A stretch of DNA of 64,000 bases from Ophioderma brevispina (taxonomy: Eukaryota > Echinodermata > Ophiuroidea > Amphilepidida > Ophiodermatidae), in assembly GCA_023653785.1 (NCBI GenBank), contig JAMKCH010022285.1, positions 1 to 64,000 of the forward strand, read 5' to 3'. Position numbers and translations under genes: made by a program. Positions 10,400-22,013 of this stretch are shown piece after piece (position 1 is the first letter of the stretch; the number at the start of each line of letters is the position of its first letter). Below the pieces are notes generated by a model. It was not told the DNA's origin. It did not search any database and worked only from the letters and a program-made list of their open reading frames with translations.

Positions 10400-12760
10400 T
10401 TCCAAAATCATTCAGTAGACTGGGACACACCAACGCCCAATGGAGAACTTGTCCAACTGGACTCTATTCTGGTCAGAAAGAAGTGGATTAACAGCATTAA
10501 ACTCAAGAGCCTAACAACACTTTTGAAGCTGTTAGTCTGGAATCACAGAATTGTCTCTTGCAGGAGCCAGATAAGTTATCGTCAGAGTAAACCACCTTCC
10601 CAAGTCCCAGTGAAAAAATAGACTGGAGGAAGGTGTGGGGGATACAAAGCTTTGTGAGCAGTAATACTGTATCGGTACATAACAGGTTCAACACTCTTGT
10701 TGATTAGCTTGAAGACAAGAACTCAAGCACAATATATGATGCCCTCACTTCAGCCCAAAAAAGAAATGGCATTGGGATTCTACCCTAGAAGAAAGAAAAG
10801 ACCTACTGCCTTTGCCTCAACGCCAAGCAGCAAAGCCATAAGAAAAACTAGGAAGTCTGCAGCTCAAGAAGCACCGGACTAAAATCCACATAAGCTCCAG
10901 CAACTTGATGCTGCTAGGCTGCACTTGAATGACGCGGGGCGGGGTTCGCAGGGTTTGGGAGGGGGTGTCTTGAGGAGCATTTTAGTCCCAAGGCTGAGCA
11001 TTCTTGACACCCTACATCTTGAAAACAGCCACTGTGCTGCCTGGGATTCCTTGAGGGAGCTGACCGATACGAAGGCTACCCCACCTATAAGCTCACAGGT
11101 GACACAACTAAGACGCCTTGAACATGTTTCAGCACTTGTTCTCTACTGGCAAGCCAGTTCAGAATAACACTAACCTTGATGACCTTTCTTCAATCACAGA
11201 TACAGACCCCCTTCCCCTCCAGACTGGCACTTTCCTATGGAGGAGCTTCAGATCTGCCTGAAGAACTGAGAACACCAGAATCCCTGGTCCCGACGACGTT
11301 CCTGCAGTAGTCTGGAAGAATCCACTATTCCATGATCAACTGTTAGATTTTTGTTATCACACCTACCTGGGAAACAAACCATCGGCCTTTTCAACCCATT
11401 TCATCATCCTCTACCAAAGAAAGGTGACCTCCCAACACCCCCAAAACTACGAGGAAATCACATGGTCACCACTGGCCTCTAAGATCTACAACTCCATGCT
11501 GCTCAACAGAATCCACCTCCTCCCATAGATCCCATTCTAATGGAAGCAAGAGATGCCGCCACGAACGGTTTTTTCGCAAAGGCAGATCAAACACTAACTC
11601 AGATACTTCCCTCAGAAGGATCATAGAAGTTGAGAATTTCCAAGAAAAAGCTTCAATTGCTGTTCGTAGATTTTTCCAAGGTTTTGACAGTGGTTAACAG
11701 GGATGTAATGCTTCATAGTCTCGCCAACTACGTTGTCCCAGATGAGGACTGTCAAGGCAATTGCCATCATGTATGATAACCATATAGCTTATGTGTCAAG
11801 ACCATTGATTGGCCCACAAAGAGTTCCAAACAACTACTGTAATCCTCCAAGGAGATACCTTTGCTCTCTATCTCTTTGTAGTCGTGGTTGTTTACATCCT
11901 CAGACAGTCCTTGACATCATGACGCACAAAAGCCTCACCATCAAACCCAAGCTTCCAGACTCACAGGGTCAGCATCTCACAGAACCTGACTACGCAGATG
12001 ATCTAGCTCTAACAGATGATCTTATTTGGTGCACAAGATCTATACATCCACTTGAGAATGTTGCAGACAAAGTCGGCTTACATCTAAACTGCCAAGAAGA
12101 CTGAATAAATGACTGTCAATGAGGAAGACGATCATCAACCTTTCTGCACAGCCAGATTGTAGCCAACTCAAAGAGGTCAAGGACTTCAAGAATCTAGGGT
12201 CCTATGTTGCCGACATCAAGAAAGACTTCCTGTCACGCAAAGGACAAGCTTTGGAATGCCTGCAAAACTACACCACTTAAGGCAATCTGGTAATCTCATT
12301 CAACCAAGGCTGAAATTCTTTAGAGCCTGTTTAGAGAGTATCCTGTTATATGGTCTGAGACCTGGCCCATGAAGAAAGAGCTACAGGATAGCCTGATGGC
12401 ACCTACACCAAGCTTCTTAGCGAGTACAAAACATATCCTGGCGCGAGCACAAGACCAAAGCACTGATATATGGAGATATCCTCCAATTTCATCTTCTGTT
12501 GCCCGATGCCGAACACGATCTGCCGGTCACTGTCATCGGGCATTGACCAAGTAGTTCCAACGTCACATGTTGGAAGTTACCACGCCAAAACAGGGTCTTC
12601 GCCCCTTTCACTACATTGATGCGATTGCTCAAGACATCCAACAGGATCCATCTGACATCCCAAATTAATGACGGACTTGGACATTTGGCGCTACAGGGTG
12701 AACAGCATCTCGGCTGCGGCCGGTTAGATAGAAACGGTTCCATTTTTATTTGTTCTTATG
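10400..12760 (+). mobile_element. Degenerate non-LTR retrotransposon (LINE): endonuclease C-terminus plus reverse transcriptase
   Basis: Order on the plus strand: (1) at 10457-10486, LDSILVRKKW, the end of an APE-type endonuclease domain where LINEs usually have an IDYILVR-like block; (2) near 11280-11470, the start of RT with IPGPDDVP and a KKGDL..P.NYEEIT-type block; (3) around 11650-11750, remnants of the palm region; (4) the catalytic YADD box at 11991-12002, followed by a GLHLN block; (5) around 12150-12420, a KEVKDFKNLGSYV-type thumb region; (6) 12430-12700, a C-terminal region. The reading frame changes repeatedly and stops interrupt it, so it is dead. The 5' part of the endonuclease and any gag-like ORF are missing, and no 3' tail is visible. 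Clade cannot be fixed by eye. Confidence 0.85.
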
Positions 12761-12863
12761 AGGGTGGTATGGATTTCCAAACAGTAACATGAGCTCAATA
12801 TCATTTATCTATAGTTTGATGTTCTAATTTTTTTGTCAATTACACGCTAAAATATGGCAAAAA

Positions 12864-13222
12864 AGGCTGACTCAGAGATTTCCGGATGAGGGCGCACTCA
12901 ATTTTCTAACAAATCGTGTTTTTTCAATACATAATACGTGCCCACCAAATAATCACTGTGTGAATAACTAAGCTTTCAAATTTTTTCCCTAAGTCCTTCC
13001 TATATAAAATCACAACTTTGTTATAAAAATTCGGATCCGGGAAATTTTTGTTATACACGGTGTCCCATGGCACTGTTTAGACTGTCTAATGTTACTGTAA
13101 TGAAAACGACAAATCTGATCCATCTCTAACCTTTGGAATAGCATTTTGGGTTGACTATCTTAGTTCTAGGTGACTATTTTTAATTACTGACATAAATAGA
13201 TTTTGAAGCTCTGAGTCAGCCT
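12864..13222 (+). mobile_element. TTAA MITE family C, copy C1
   Basis: 359-bp copy with left end AGGCTGACTCAGAGATTT and right end GCTCTGAGTCAGCCT. The right flank is TTAA (13223-13226); the left flank has decayed to AAAA. Shares the body (GATGAGGGCGCACTCA, ATCACTGTGTGAA, ATCACAACTTTGTTAT) with C2, C3 and C4. It lies 3' of the LINE remnant. Confidence 0.9.
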
Positions 13223-13226
13223 TTAA

Positions 13227-14225
13227 CTTATTGAGAAAGTGATTAACAACAACTCTTAGATCTCTTTGATTAATATCTTAACACACGTCTGTGTGGATTG
13301 CGTTCAATTACTAGTAACAAAACACTAAACGTTCCGTTGTTTTCATAATATATTTCAACCAAATGACTCCACTACCTTTAAGTTACATTCCTTTAGAGAT
13401 GTCTTCATAATATAGGATTAGGAGCATTGAATTCAGTACACTGACGATCTCCAATGCAGCCTGCTGGTTGATTCCTTGGGGAGCAGTAATTCCATACATG
13501 AATTTTAGTTGCTGATCCATACCCATCCTCAGTTTTTTCTCTGAGAACCTTGCAATTTAAAATCAATTCCTATCCATACAGTTTTTTCTTGTCATTTATG
13601 ATTCACTCATTGTGTTGTAACAGCTTTGGGTTCTCCAAAGACATCCCTCCTTGTGATGGGCTTGTGCTACAGACTAAAGTAGTGTTCCCCAATTGGTATC
13701 GTTTTGTTTAATTGTACCTCTGCTGGAAGCAAAATCCGTTCTGACATCACATCCAACTGGTGTCAAATGTTTGCATTTCATCTTTCATGTGTTGATCTCA
13801 TAAATGCAGGGTATAATATTAAATCCCAGATAGGATTTTATTGATCGTTCCTTTGATAAGTTTTCAATTTTAATTTTTTACAGAGTGACTTATAGAAAAT
13901 TATTGTCGTATGAAATACAGAAGATTAGTAGTATAAACTCTTTGTTTTAATCAGACGTGAGCATGGGGAGGTTTTCTACAGCTTCCCAATATAGTTCATC
14001 TTAACGAAATATGTCAGATTTTGTCAAGCTCAGTTGTACTTACAATCAGAAATATAGTAATACATCACAAATTGGCCGAAAAATAATACAATTGATGTAA
14101 AATTAACAAAATAGAGGCAGTTTATTTTTGCTTGTTTTGACATACGAAGAAAACGGGCGGATTTTTCCCGCCACGCTTCATTGGTCAAACCAAATCATTG
14201 CAGACTGGGGATATCAACTGATTTT
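13227..14225. other. No gene seen
   Basis: AT-rich DNA between two family C copies. No coding or repeat signature recognised. Confidence 0.4.
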
Positions 14226-14229
14226 TTAA

Positions 14230-14582
14230 AGGCTGAATCAGAGATTTCCCGATGAGGGGCCGTATTCAGTTTTCAAGAAATCGATGTTTTTTTGCATTTG
14301 TACATAATGCTTGTTCCATACTAATCACTGTGTGAAATAATAAAGATCATCAAAGTCCTTATATAGAAAATCACAACTTTGTTATAAATTCCGGAACCGG
14401 ATTTCGTTATATGGCACTGTTAAACTGTGCATATATGTCACTGCATGAAAAGAGAAAATGCGATTCATCTCTAACTTCGGAATTGAACATTTAGGTGACT
14501 GTCGTTAGTTCTGGAGACGATTTTAAGTTCTACTTCAAAAATAAAAAAAAAATTTAATCTTTTGAAATCTCTGAGTCAGCAT
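14230..14582 (+). mobile_element. TTAA MITE family C, copy C2
   Basis: 353 bp, same orientation as C1. Left end AGGCTGAATCAGAGATTT, right end AAATCTCTGAGTCAGCAT. TTAA on both sides (14226-14229, 14583-14586). Non-coding. Confidence 0.92.
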
Positions 14583-14791
14583 TTAACTCAATTTACAAAT
14601 GTACTTTGCTGGCTTCTTGTGGGTATGAGCAGTGCATGTGGCACCCATGACTTGACCTAGTTATATTTCAAATTAACTCAAAACCCTTTTGAGGGGTGGG
14701 GCGGGGGTGTATGGAGGTTATTTGGAATAGCCATTGAGTTTGGATAACTGGATAAAGCACTTTTTGAAACAGATTTTATTTCAAAAAGCAG

Positions 14792-16088
14792 GGTTGGCAC
14801 CAGAGGGGGGGGGAGGCATTGCCCCCTCAAATTTTTTCTTGCTCCCCCCCTTAGTGCCCCCCCCCAGGCCGAAAGAAAAATGGAGAAAGAAAAAAAAAGT
14901 GATTTCAGGCCAAAAATCACAATCAGGATTAGTCAAAATCAGTGATTTGGGGCTAAATTGGTTGAAAGCTCAATTTTTTATATTTTTTTCCCCCCCAAGG
15001 AGAAATTACTTGCCCCCTCCAAAAAAAATGGTCACCCCCCCACCCCGAAAGCGGTTATGGCACCACACTGCTTCAAAAGAAACAAACAAAAATTGTCATT
15101 TCAACCAAATCTGCTGATGCTGATGTAAGCTATTATATGAAAGCTGTTTACTGATACCAATATCTTACTTTTGAGGGGACCCAGTGAGAGAGGCAGAAGA
15201 TATGGTGGTGCCCCTTTAATGGGCTGCAATATTACACAAGTCTGCCTGCCAGTGGTTATTGTGGTCTCTTCTCCTCATAAGAGAATTCAACTTACTTCAT
15301 TGAAATTTCGGACGAAGCATTAACATTTCCAAAGTAGACAGAAATATATTTGCCAACCACGACATTGGCAGTTGAGATTTTCAGGCATCCCTGTCGTGTC
15401 AGGACTGATACATAAAAACCTTCCTTACTAAGCAAAAGAATTGTGAATGGTGGGGGAGGGAGCAAACATTGGTTATTACCAATAATATTTTAAGTTCATG
15501 TATAGTCGGGTTATTTGTTCAAATACAAATTTCAAACCTGACTGATATTGAGATTTTGGTAAAGTCTTCCAAGTGGGCGTATGGATATCAAATAGAATGG
15601 CTCATTGGGGTTAGGTGGCATTTGAAATTCACACCAATCTGTGTAGAAAATACCAAGTAAGTCTACATAGGGGAGTATAGCTTGTAATGGAGAAATACAT
15701 GGGTAGCTGCATTTTTAAGATTACACCCTCTCCTCCTGAAAGATATATGGTAAACATTTTCCAAGGAGTTAGGGGAAGGAAGTATGATTCAAATGGACAG
15801 CCATTTTCGGACTTTAACTTCCAAAATAAAATTCATGATTTGGTTAATTGCCTTACTATTGTAAGTGCAAATTTTGGTTTGGTTTGTCCATGTTCCCAGA
15901 AGAAGTAGCCAAGTCCATTTCCTTCACTTTTCTAATTTTTAGTTTTGAAACAAATATAGAGTTTGTATTATATCATGAACACCCATACCTTTTATATTTG
16001 TGCAATATAATTTTATTTTACACTACCCATGGTTTTATTTTTGCCATGGGTGACACATCCTGACAATGAGTTCACCTTTGTCTCAGAA
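14792..16088 (+). repeat. Tandem array of ~1.3 kb, unit 1
   Basis: Starts at GGCACCAGAGG followed by G and C runs, then passes through landmarks shared with unit 2: AGGCAGAAGATATGGTGGTG (about 15195), ATGGATATCAAATAGAATGG (about 15580), AAAATTCATGATT (about 15827) and ends in an ACTACCCATGG / GAGTTCACCTT segment (about 16020-16078). No coding region is supported; poly-C tracts create proline-rich chance frames. Confidence 0.85.
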
Positions 16089-17485
16089 CAGTTGGTGGCA
16101 CCGGGTGGGGAAAAATTTTCTTGATCCCCCCAGTTTCCACCCCCCCACCCGGGCGAAAGAAAAATGGATTTGTTTTGGGAAAAAATCAGTGATTAGGGCG
16201 GCCAAACCAAATCACCAATTTGGCAAAATTCAGCAATTTGGGCCAAAATTGGTTGAAAAGCTTCAAAAATTTTTTTATATGTTTCCCCCCAGAATTTACT
16301 TTGCCCCCCTCCAAAAAGGTCACACCCCCCCCCCACCGAAAAGAGGTCTGGCATGGCCACCACCACCACTGATCAAAAGAACCAAAAATTTGTATCAAAC
16401 ACATTGCATGATGTAAGTATTATATGAAAGCTTTTTTTACTGATACCAATTCTTAATTTTTGATTGGGGAGCCATTTCGACGAGGCAGAAGATATGGTGG
16501 TGCCCCTTTAAGGGCTGCAATATTTACACACGTCTGCTGCCAGTGTTATTTTTTGGTCCTCTTCGCCTCATAAGAATTCAACTTAATTCATGAATCTAGG
16601 ACTGAATCATTACCTTTCCAAATTAGAACGGAAAATAATTTGCAACCACGACATTGCAGTGGATTTTCAGCATCCTCCCTGTCGTGTCATTACTGTACTA
16701 TAAAACCCTTCCTTACTAAGCAAAGAAATTGTGAATGGGCGGGAGCAAACCTTTTTTTATATTACCAATAATATTGTTGTAATTTCAGTGATATCCTTTA
16801 TTTGTTCAACTTACAAAATTATCCAACTTTACTTGATATTGATATGTGGTAAATCTTCCCAGTGGGAGTCTGGATATCAAATAGAATGGCTCATTGGGTA
16901 GTGCATTTGAATTCACACCCCTCTGTGTAGAAAATACCAAGTAAGTCTACAGGGGAGTATAGCGTTAATGGAAAATACATTGGATAGCTTCATTTTAAGT
17001 ACAACAACAACCACCCCTCTCCTCTGGAATTTATGGTAACATTTCCAAGGAGTAGGGAGAAGTAAGTAATAGTTACACATGGAACACCCCTTTTAGGACT
17101 TTATTACTTCAAAATAAATTCATGATTGGGTTACTTGCCTTCTTATTCAGAGCAAATTTTGGTTTGGGTCAACTTTTCCCAGAAGTCCAGGGAAGAAGTA
17201 ATGATTCAATGGAACAGCCCCTTTTTAGGACTTTATGTACTTCAAAATAAAATTCATGATTGGTTAATTGCCTTCTTATTCAAGAGCAAATTTTGGTTTG
17301 TCAACTTCCCAGACGTCGCAGTCCATTTCCTTCACTTTCTAATTTAGTTTTGAGAACAAACTATAGAGTTTGTATTATATCATGAACAAGAACCCATACC
17401 CTTTTAATTGCTGCAAAATAATCTTACCTACCCATGTTATTTGGGGGGGGACACTACCTACAAGAGTTCACCTTGGTATCAGGAT
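16089..17485 (+). repeat. Tandem array of ~1.3 kb, unit 2
   Basis: Begins at GGTGGCACCGGGTGGGG and repeats the landmarks of unit 1 in order. Its distal part carries an extra internal duplication of ~150 bp (about 17030-17165 against 17185-17310, both with AAAATAAATTCATGATT-like and GAGCAAATTTTGGTTTG motifs). Differences from unit 1 are mostly short indels. Confidence 0.85.
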
Positions 17486-18440
17486 CGTGTGGCACCAGGT
17501 TGGGGCAAAATTTTTCTTTTCTTCCCCCTCCTCCCCCCAGTTCCCCCCCCCCCGCCCCCCCAGGCCGAAGAAAACTGGGATTTTTTTGGGAAAAAAAATC
17601 AGTGATTAGGGGGCCAAAAATCACCATTTTGGCAAAATCAGCAATTTTGGGCCACATGGTTAAAAATCTTGGTTTATATTTTTTATTTCATATCGGCTAA
17701 GAGCATAAAATGAACAATATACAGCCCTATCAAGAAAGGACATATAAAAATGAAAATCTAAAATTGATCGTGATAGAGACAGGAGGAAATCAGGAGCAAG
17801 AAAACCACTGGTCATCCGAAGGATGTGATTCCTCCGACTCACTGAGGCAAAGCACAACAACAATTTATAAAAAAACAAAATATTATGAATACTGCACTGA
17901 TGTTTCCATTTAAAAACAGAAAATCAGGACAGCATATTCATTGAACAATAACCCCAACAGGTCCATAACCCATTAACCACAACCACCAAAACCCATACCA
18001 CATGCCACACCCAACCCACCCTAACTAAAACGTAATAACCCTACATACCCACCCTCACAAAAAAGCGAACATGTTGGAAGATGCAAGGAGATTGGCCGAC
18101 TGCAGACACAATTTTATAAAAAACGACATAAAAATGTTGATATTTTTTTCCCCCCAGAATTTCACTTTACCCAACAGAATTTCACGTTTGCCCCCCCACC
18201 AAAAAACTTGTTACTTTTCCCCCATTTCCCCTGTTTTTCAAGAGTAAATCGTGGTTTGTCATTTTCCAGAAGTCGCAGTCTATTTCCATCACTTTTCCTT
18301 TTTGGGTTTTGACAAACTATAGAGTTTGCATTAATCTCATTACCACCCATACCCGTTTAATTGCTCACTCTTACACTACAAATTGTTATTTTTGGGTGAC
18401 ACTCCTGACAAGAGTTCACCTTGTCTCCATGAAGGTAAAT
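17486..18440 (+). repeat. Tandem array, unit 3 (truncated, interrupted)
   Basis: Begins with GTGGCACCAGGTTGGGG, continues to about 17675, is interrupted by unrelated DNA at about 17690-18135, then resumes at the TTTTTTTCCCCCCAGAATTT block. The middle of the unit is deleted, and it finishes with the GAGTTCACCTT segment near 18412-18422. Confidence 0.75.
17690..18135. other. Insertion in unit 3 with an A/C-only strand-biased segment
   Basis: Not present in units 1 and 2. The first half is ordinary AT-rich DNA. About 17945-18060 is almost free of G on the plus strand (runs such as AACCCATTAACCACAACC and CACCCTAACTAAAACG). It is not a regular telomere-type repeat. No coding function seen. Confidence 0.5.
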
Positions 18441-18469
18441 AGTTCTACACAGGATAAACTTCCAAGTAA

Positions 18470-18985
18470 CTTTCCTATTTTGTTTTTGAACAACTATAGA
18501 GTTTGTATTATGGCACGCTTTTTGCCGGACTATTCTGGTGAATTAACTGTTGTGAAATCTCATTTACCGGACAAACACTGGACTTAGTTATATTCTCTTT
18601 ACTCTAAAATAATAATTGAAATACATTTATTTGAAAGGCCATAGTTGGATTTGAACCTGTGAATACCTTCATTATAATTCGATGCTCTTATCCACTAACG
18701 AGCGCGGGATGATTGGGTGGTGATTTGATTAAATCCTACATAGCTTTACGGAATAAATCCGATAATACTATTGTGATATGATAGATATACTATAAATAGC
18801 GCCCGCATAAGTTTTTCCTGTAACTAGATTTCACAACAGTGAATTCGCCGGACTGGTTGGCGAATAGTCCTTCTTGTAGGATATCATAACCACCCTAACC
18901 CATACCCTTGTTAATTTGCTGCAATATAAATCTTCCACTCCATGGTTATTTTTGGGTGACACTCCTGACAAGAGTTCACCTTTTT
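18470..18985 (+). repeat. Tandem array, terminal fragment 4, split by an element
   Basis: Only the unit end is present (ACTATAGAGTTTGTATTAT, then CATAACCACCC to GAGTTCACC). It is interrupted at the ATTAT by the 369-bp inverted-repeat element at 18512-18880, so the insertion postdates array expansion. Confidence 0.75.
18512..18880 (-). mobile_element. Inverted-repeat element with tRNA-like core
   Basis: Inverted arms: left 18527-18560 reads GGACTATTCTGGTGAATT then ACTGTTGTGAAATCT; right 18826-18870 is its mirror (AGATTTCACAACAGTGAATT to GAATAGTCC). Between them on the minus strand, 18637-18705 is tRNA-like: an A-box-like TAGTGGATAAGAGCATC, B-box GGTTCAAATCC and a loop containing ATTATAA (anticodon-like TAT). 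It splits the 1.3-kb repeat. At most 2-3 bp of target site appear duplicated, which argues against ordinary SINE retroposition. Confidence 0.7.
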
Positions 18986-20074
18986 CTCCATGAAGGTATA
19001 GCTCCATAGAATAAACATTCCACTTTGAAATTTAGACAGATGATTATCTTTCAATCATGGGACGAAATGGAAATTCTCAGCCCCGCGTTCATGCTATCAT
19101 GTTCTTTCTAAGATGGAAATCATTTCAGGTGAAAAACCAGTGTGATTGTTTGTATATACCATAGCTGCATTAATTTGCGAAGGATTGGAATAAATGGTTT
19201 TTACCAATGCAAGATATACCCACTAAGATTGCGAGGAATTTCCCCTAGAGGTTTGCTGAGAGAGGCTACTATGTCTGCATTGGTAAACCAAAATGAAGAG
19301 CTTAATTTCATCATGACCTTTAAGTGTCTTATGACGAGATTTAATATGTTAAGGGGTTGGAAATAGAACAACTTGCAAATATATCTTCCATGTACGTTTT
19401 ATAGTTGCTGAGGGATATAGCAATACAGAGAGAGAGGGGGGAGAGATTATCATACAGACAGCTTTTTTAATATGCGTATCATCAAGAAACAAAACCGATG
19501 ATTCAAGCAGACATAAAGCTTTAATATACAGAGAGACAAGGACATTTACAGACAGATAAACAGAAAGATAAATGAGAGACAAAGTCACAAAGATAAAATG
19601 TGTAGAAGCAGAGATTTTGGCCAAAGAATATAAGAGATTCACAGAGAGAGAAAAGAACAAAAATCTAAGAGAAGAGAGAATAAAGGTCCAAAGGGGAGTA
19701 GATGATTGATTTAGGTGAGAGTCTTTGAAGATAGATAACTTACAAATAAAATTTGGTTTATTTTTGTTAGTCAAATATAATAAGGGGGCTCTTTTGTGAT
19801 TATATTGACTAAACATGATATTCCTAGGGGTTATAGTTCTCACTACCCCTTTGTTGCAGAGTGGGGAGCCCAACTATTATGGTTTGGCAAGGGAGGGAGT
19901 GGAGAGTGTGTGTGTGTGCTGTGTATGAGAGAGAGGGAGAGAAATGTGTGAGAGCAAAGCCAAAAATATCAGAGCATGAGGCAATGCCCAGAACCATCAA
20001 CCCCTTGGGGCTGAGCGGCTGAAATGGTGCCCAAATAGGGCGGATGTTCAAATTTCTTTAAAGAGCAGGGGGTC
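18986..20074. other. No gene seen; purine-rich tract
   Basis: About 19420-19730 is strongly A/G-biased (GAGAGAGGGGGGAGAGATT, GACAGATAAACAGAAAGAT) and gives a long minus-strand chance frame at 19349-19873. A GT/GA microsatellite lies at 19905-19945. No domain or splice pattern supports a gene. Confidence 0.55.
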
Positions 20075-20078
20075 TTAA

Positions 20079-20400
20079 AGGTGCGTGTTCCGATCGCTTT
20101 GGGACCCCCCCCCTGATTAACCCGAATATAATCGATTTTGATATCGATGAAAGGCCGTATTTTCTGCATTTCCGTCCTGAAATTTGAGCCCTCAAATCCA
20201 TTTCATTCCCAAGATAAACAAAACCTGCCGTTTTAGTGTTACATCAATATTAGCAACAGTATTGAATAGCGGCTTGCACATGCATTATGCGTCTACCATC
20301 AAAACTGCAAGTTGTTTCCCACGGTACTTTATGGTTATGTGCACGTTCCAGGCTCTCATATCAAGTAGAGAACACCATACACATAAATCGGAACAGCCCC
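20079..20400 (+). mobile_element. TTAA MITE family E, copy E2
   Basis: 322-bp copy. Left end AGGTGCGTGTTCCGATCG after TTAA (20075-20078); right end AAATCGGAACAGCCCC before TTAA (20401-20404). The body matches E4 (TTTGGGACCCCC, CTGAAATTTGAGCCCTCAAA, CTCTCATATCAAGTAGAG). Non-coding. Confidence 0.92.
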
Positions 20401-20404
20401 TTAA

Positions 20405-22013
20405 GCCCAAGCCTACCCACTGTGCATGTGCCTGCAGAGAAGAGAATGAAAGATCCAAAGTGGAGAGATTGATTGATTAGGCGAGAAGTCAAGATAGAGG
20501 ACCAAAATACTGATGACATTCAATCTTAATTTTGAAATAAGTAATCCAAAATACAGAGAAGAGGAGAAATTATTCGCATATCATAGACAAAATACAAATG
20601 CACAGCGTTAGCCACAATCGTGCACTTTGTGTAAAAGTGTATGAAACTTTTTCCACCTTGTTAATACATGATGTAAAACAGTTTTAAAGCTATGGTACAA
20701 CATTGTACCTATATGGCGGTCAAAGGTCAAGCACTTTTCTGCATGGGGTCCAATTTTCAAATAAATCATATTTATCAAAATGGTCTCAAATTGCTCATAT
20801 TGATTCAAGATTCCAAACAAGTAGATTTTGCCATATCTATTTCATTGCGTTTATGGTTGTTATAATGGGCCAAGGTCACCAGTCAATTTATATACATTGA
20901 TTAGGTATAACATTACTTAATGGAAATCTCCTACTCGATGGTAGTTAAACTACAATAATATACTGGTTAGTTAAGTATCTGCTATTAATCTTCAATGGCT
21001 CCATGTTTTTACAATATTGTGACACATATTAAAATAAGCTAAATATTGTACCTTTTCTGACATGCACACCAACGGTCCACAAATTTTGAACATGGGGTAA
21101 ATTTTCGTAAGCCATATATCAGAAAAAAGGTATATCAATGGCCAATAGTACTTCAGGGTTTTAGACAAGTATACTTTACCATATCTAGTACATACAGCGT
21201 TTAGGTGGCACTGTGGGTCAAAGATCAACCACATCAAGATATACCTCTATTAGAAGGAAATCCATCCTAAAATTAGTGAACGGCAATAATAAGAGTAGGA
21301 TTTTACAAGCATCACAGTAGTTCCTTTATCTGTAGGTTGTTTTCACAGGGGCAGGTACACATCTCAGTGTAAGTGAAGAGCATGTTTTTCACTTTGTAGC
21401 TTTAGAAGCTTCCGAGGTATTGATCAGTACAGCATAATTTCATGTGCAACGCCATCTAGGCAGACTGGCAAGTTTAACAGACAGGTGAGAAGAAGAATCG
21501 ATCCTTTCGATGTATAACGCTAGACTTGACCTCCCTACTGATGAAAGATCTATCTAACAGAACACGTCTGAGGCAGAAACGCAGTCTTACTTAATCTGTT
21601 CCTCCGAAGAAGTGCCAAAACATCAATATTTTGACTGCTAGCGATCTGTGACGAGTGTCTGGGCAAAACGAGACCGTAAAAGTTTTGAAATGCTGTGACA
21701 TCTATTTTGAAGAACGCTAAGGACCCTCGGTTTAACATTTAGTTTTTGATCCACAAAGGGCTCTAAAGGGTCTAAAAGGACGACTCTAATCAGAATTCTC
21801 TCTTCAGACCAAGGACGTACGCTGTTATACTTAGCATGTGTGCATACCCGAACAAACGAAAGCAGCATCATCATATGTACGAGTTATCACCTGTCTGAAA
21901 CGCCATCTGACCCATTAACAACTCAAAATGCGGCATGGACTTCTTTTCGCCGAGAATGATACGACTATATCGATAGTCAAGAACGAATGGGGTGGTTCAC
22001 TCCTATTATGGAC
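20405..22013. other. No gene seen; a weak diverged direct repeat
   Basis: Segments near 20745-20880 and 21085-21230 look distantly alike (AGTAGATTTTGCCATATCTA against AGTATACTTTACCATATCTA, each followed by a GGTCA-rich stretch). 21300-22013 may hold a decayed upstream part of the Penelope-like remnant, but no motif is clear. Confidence 0.35.

Noticed and set aside
19349..19873. 174-codon minus-strand open frame, hydrophobic
   Set aside because: It lies over a purine-rich (GA-biased) tract that suppresses stop codons on the opposite strand; no domain, no homologue recognised.
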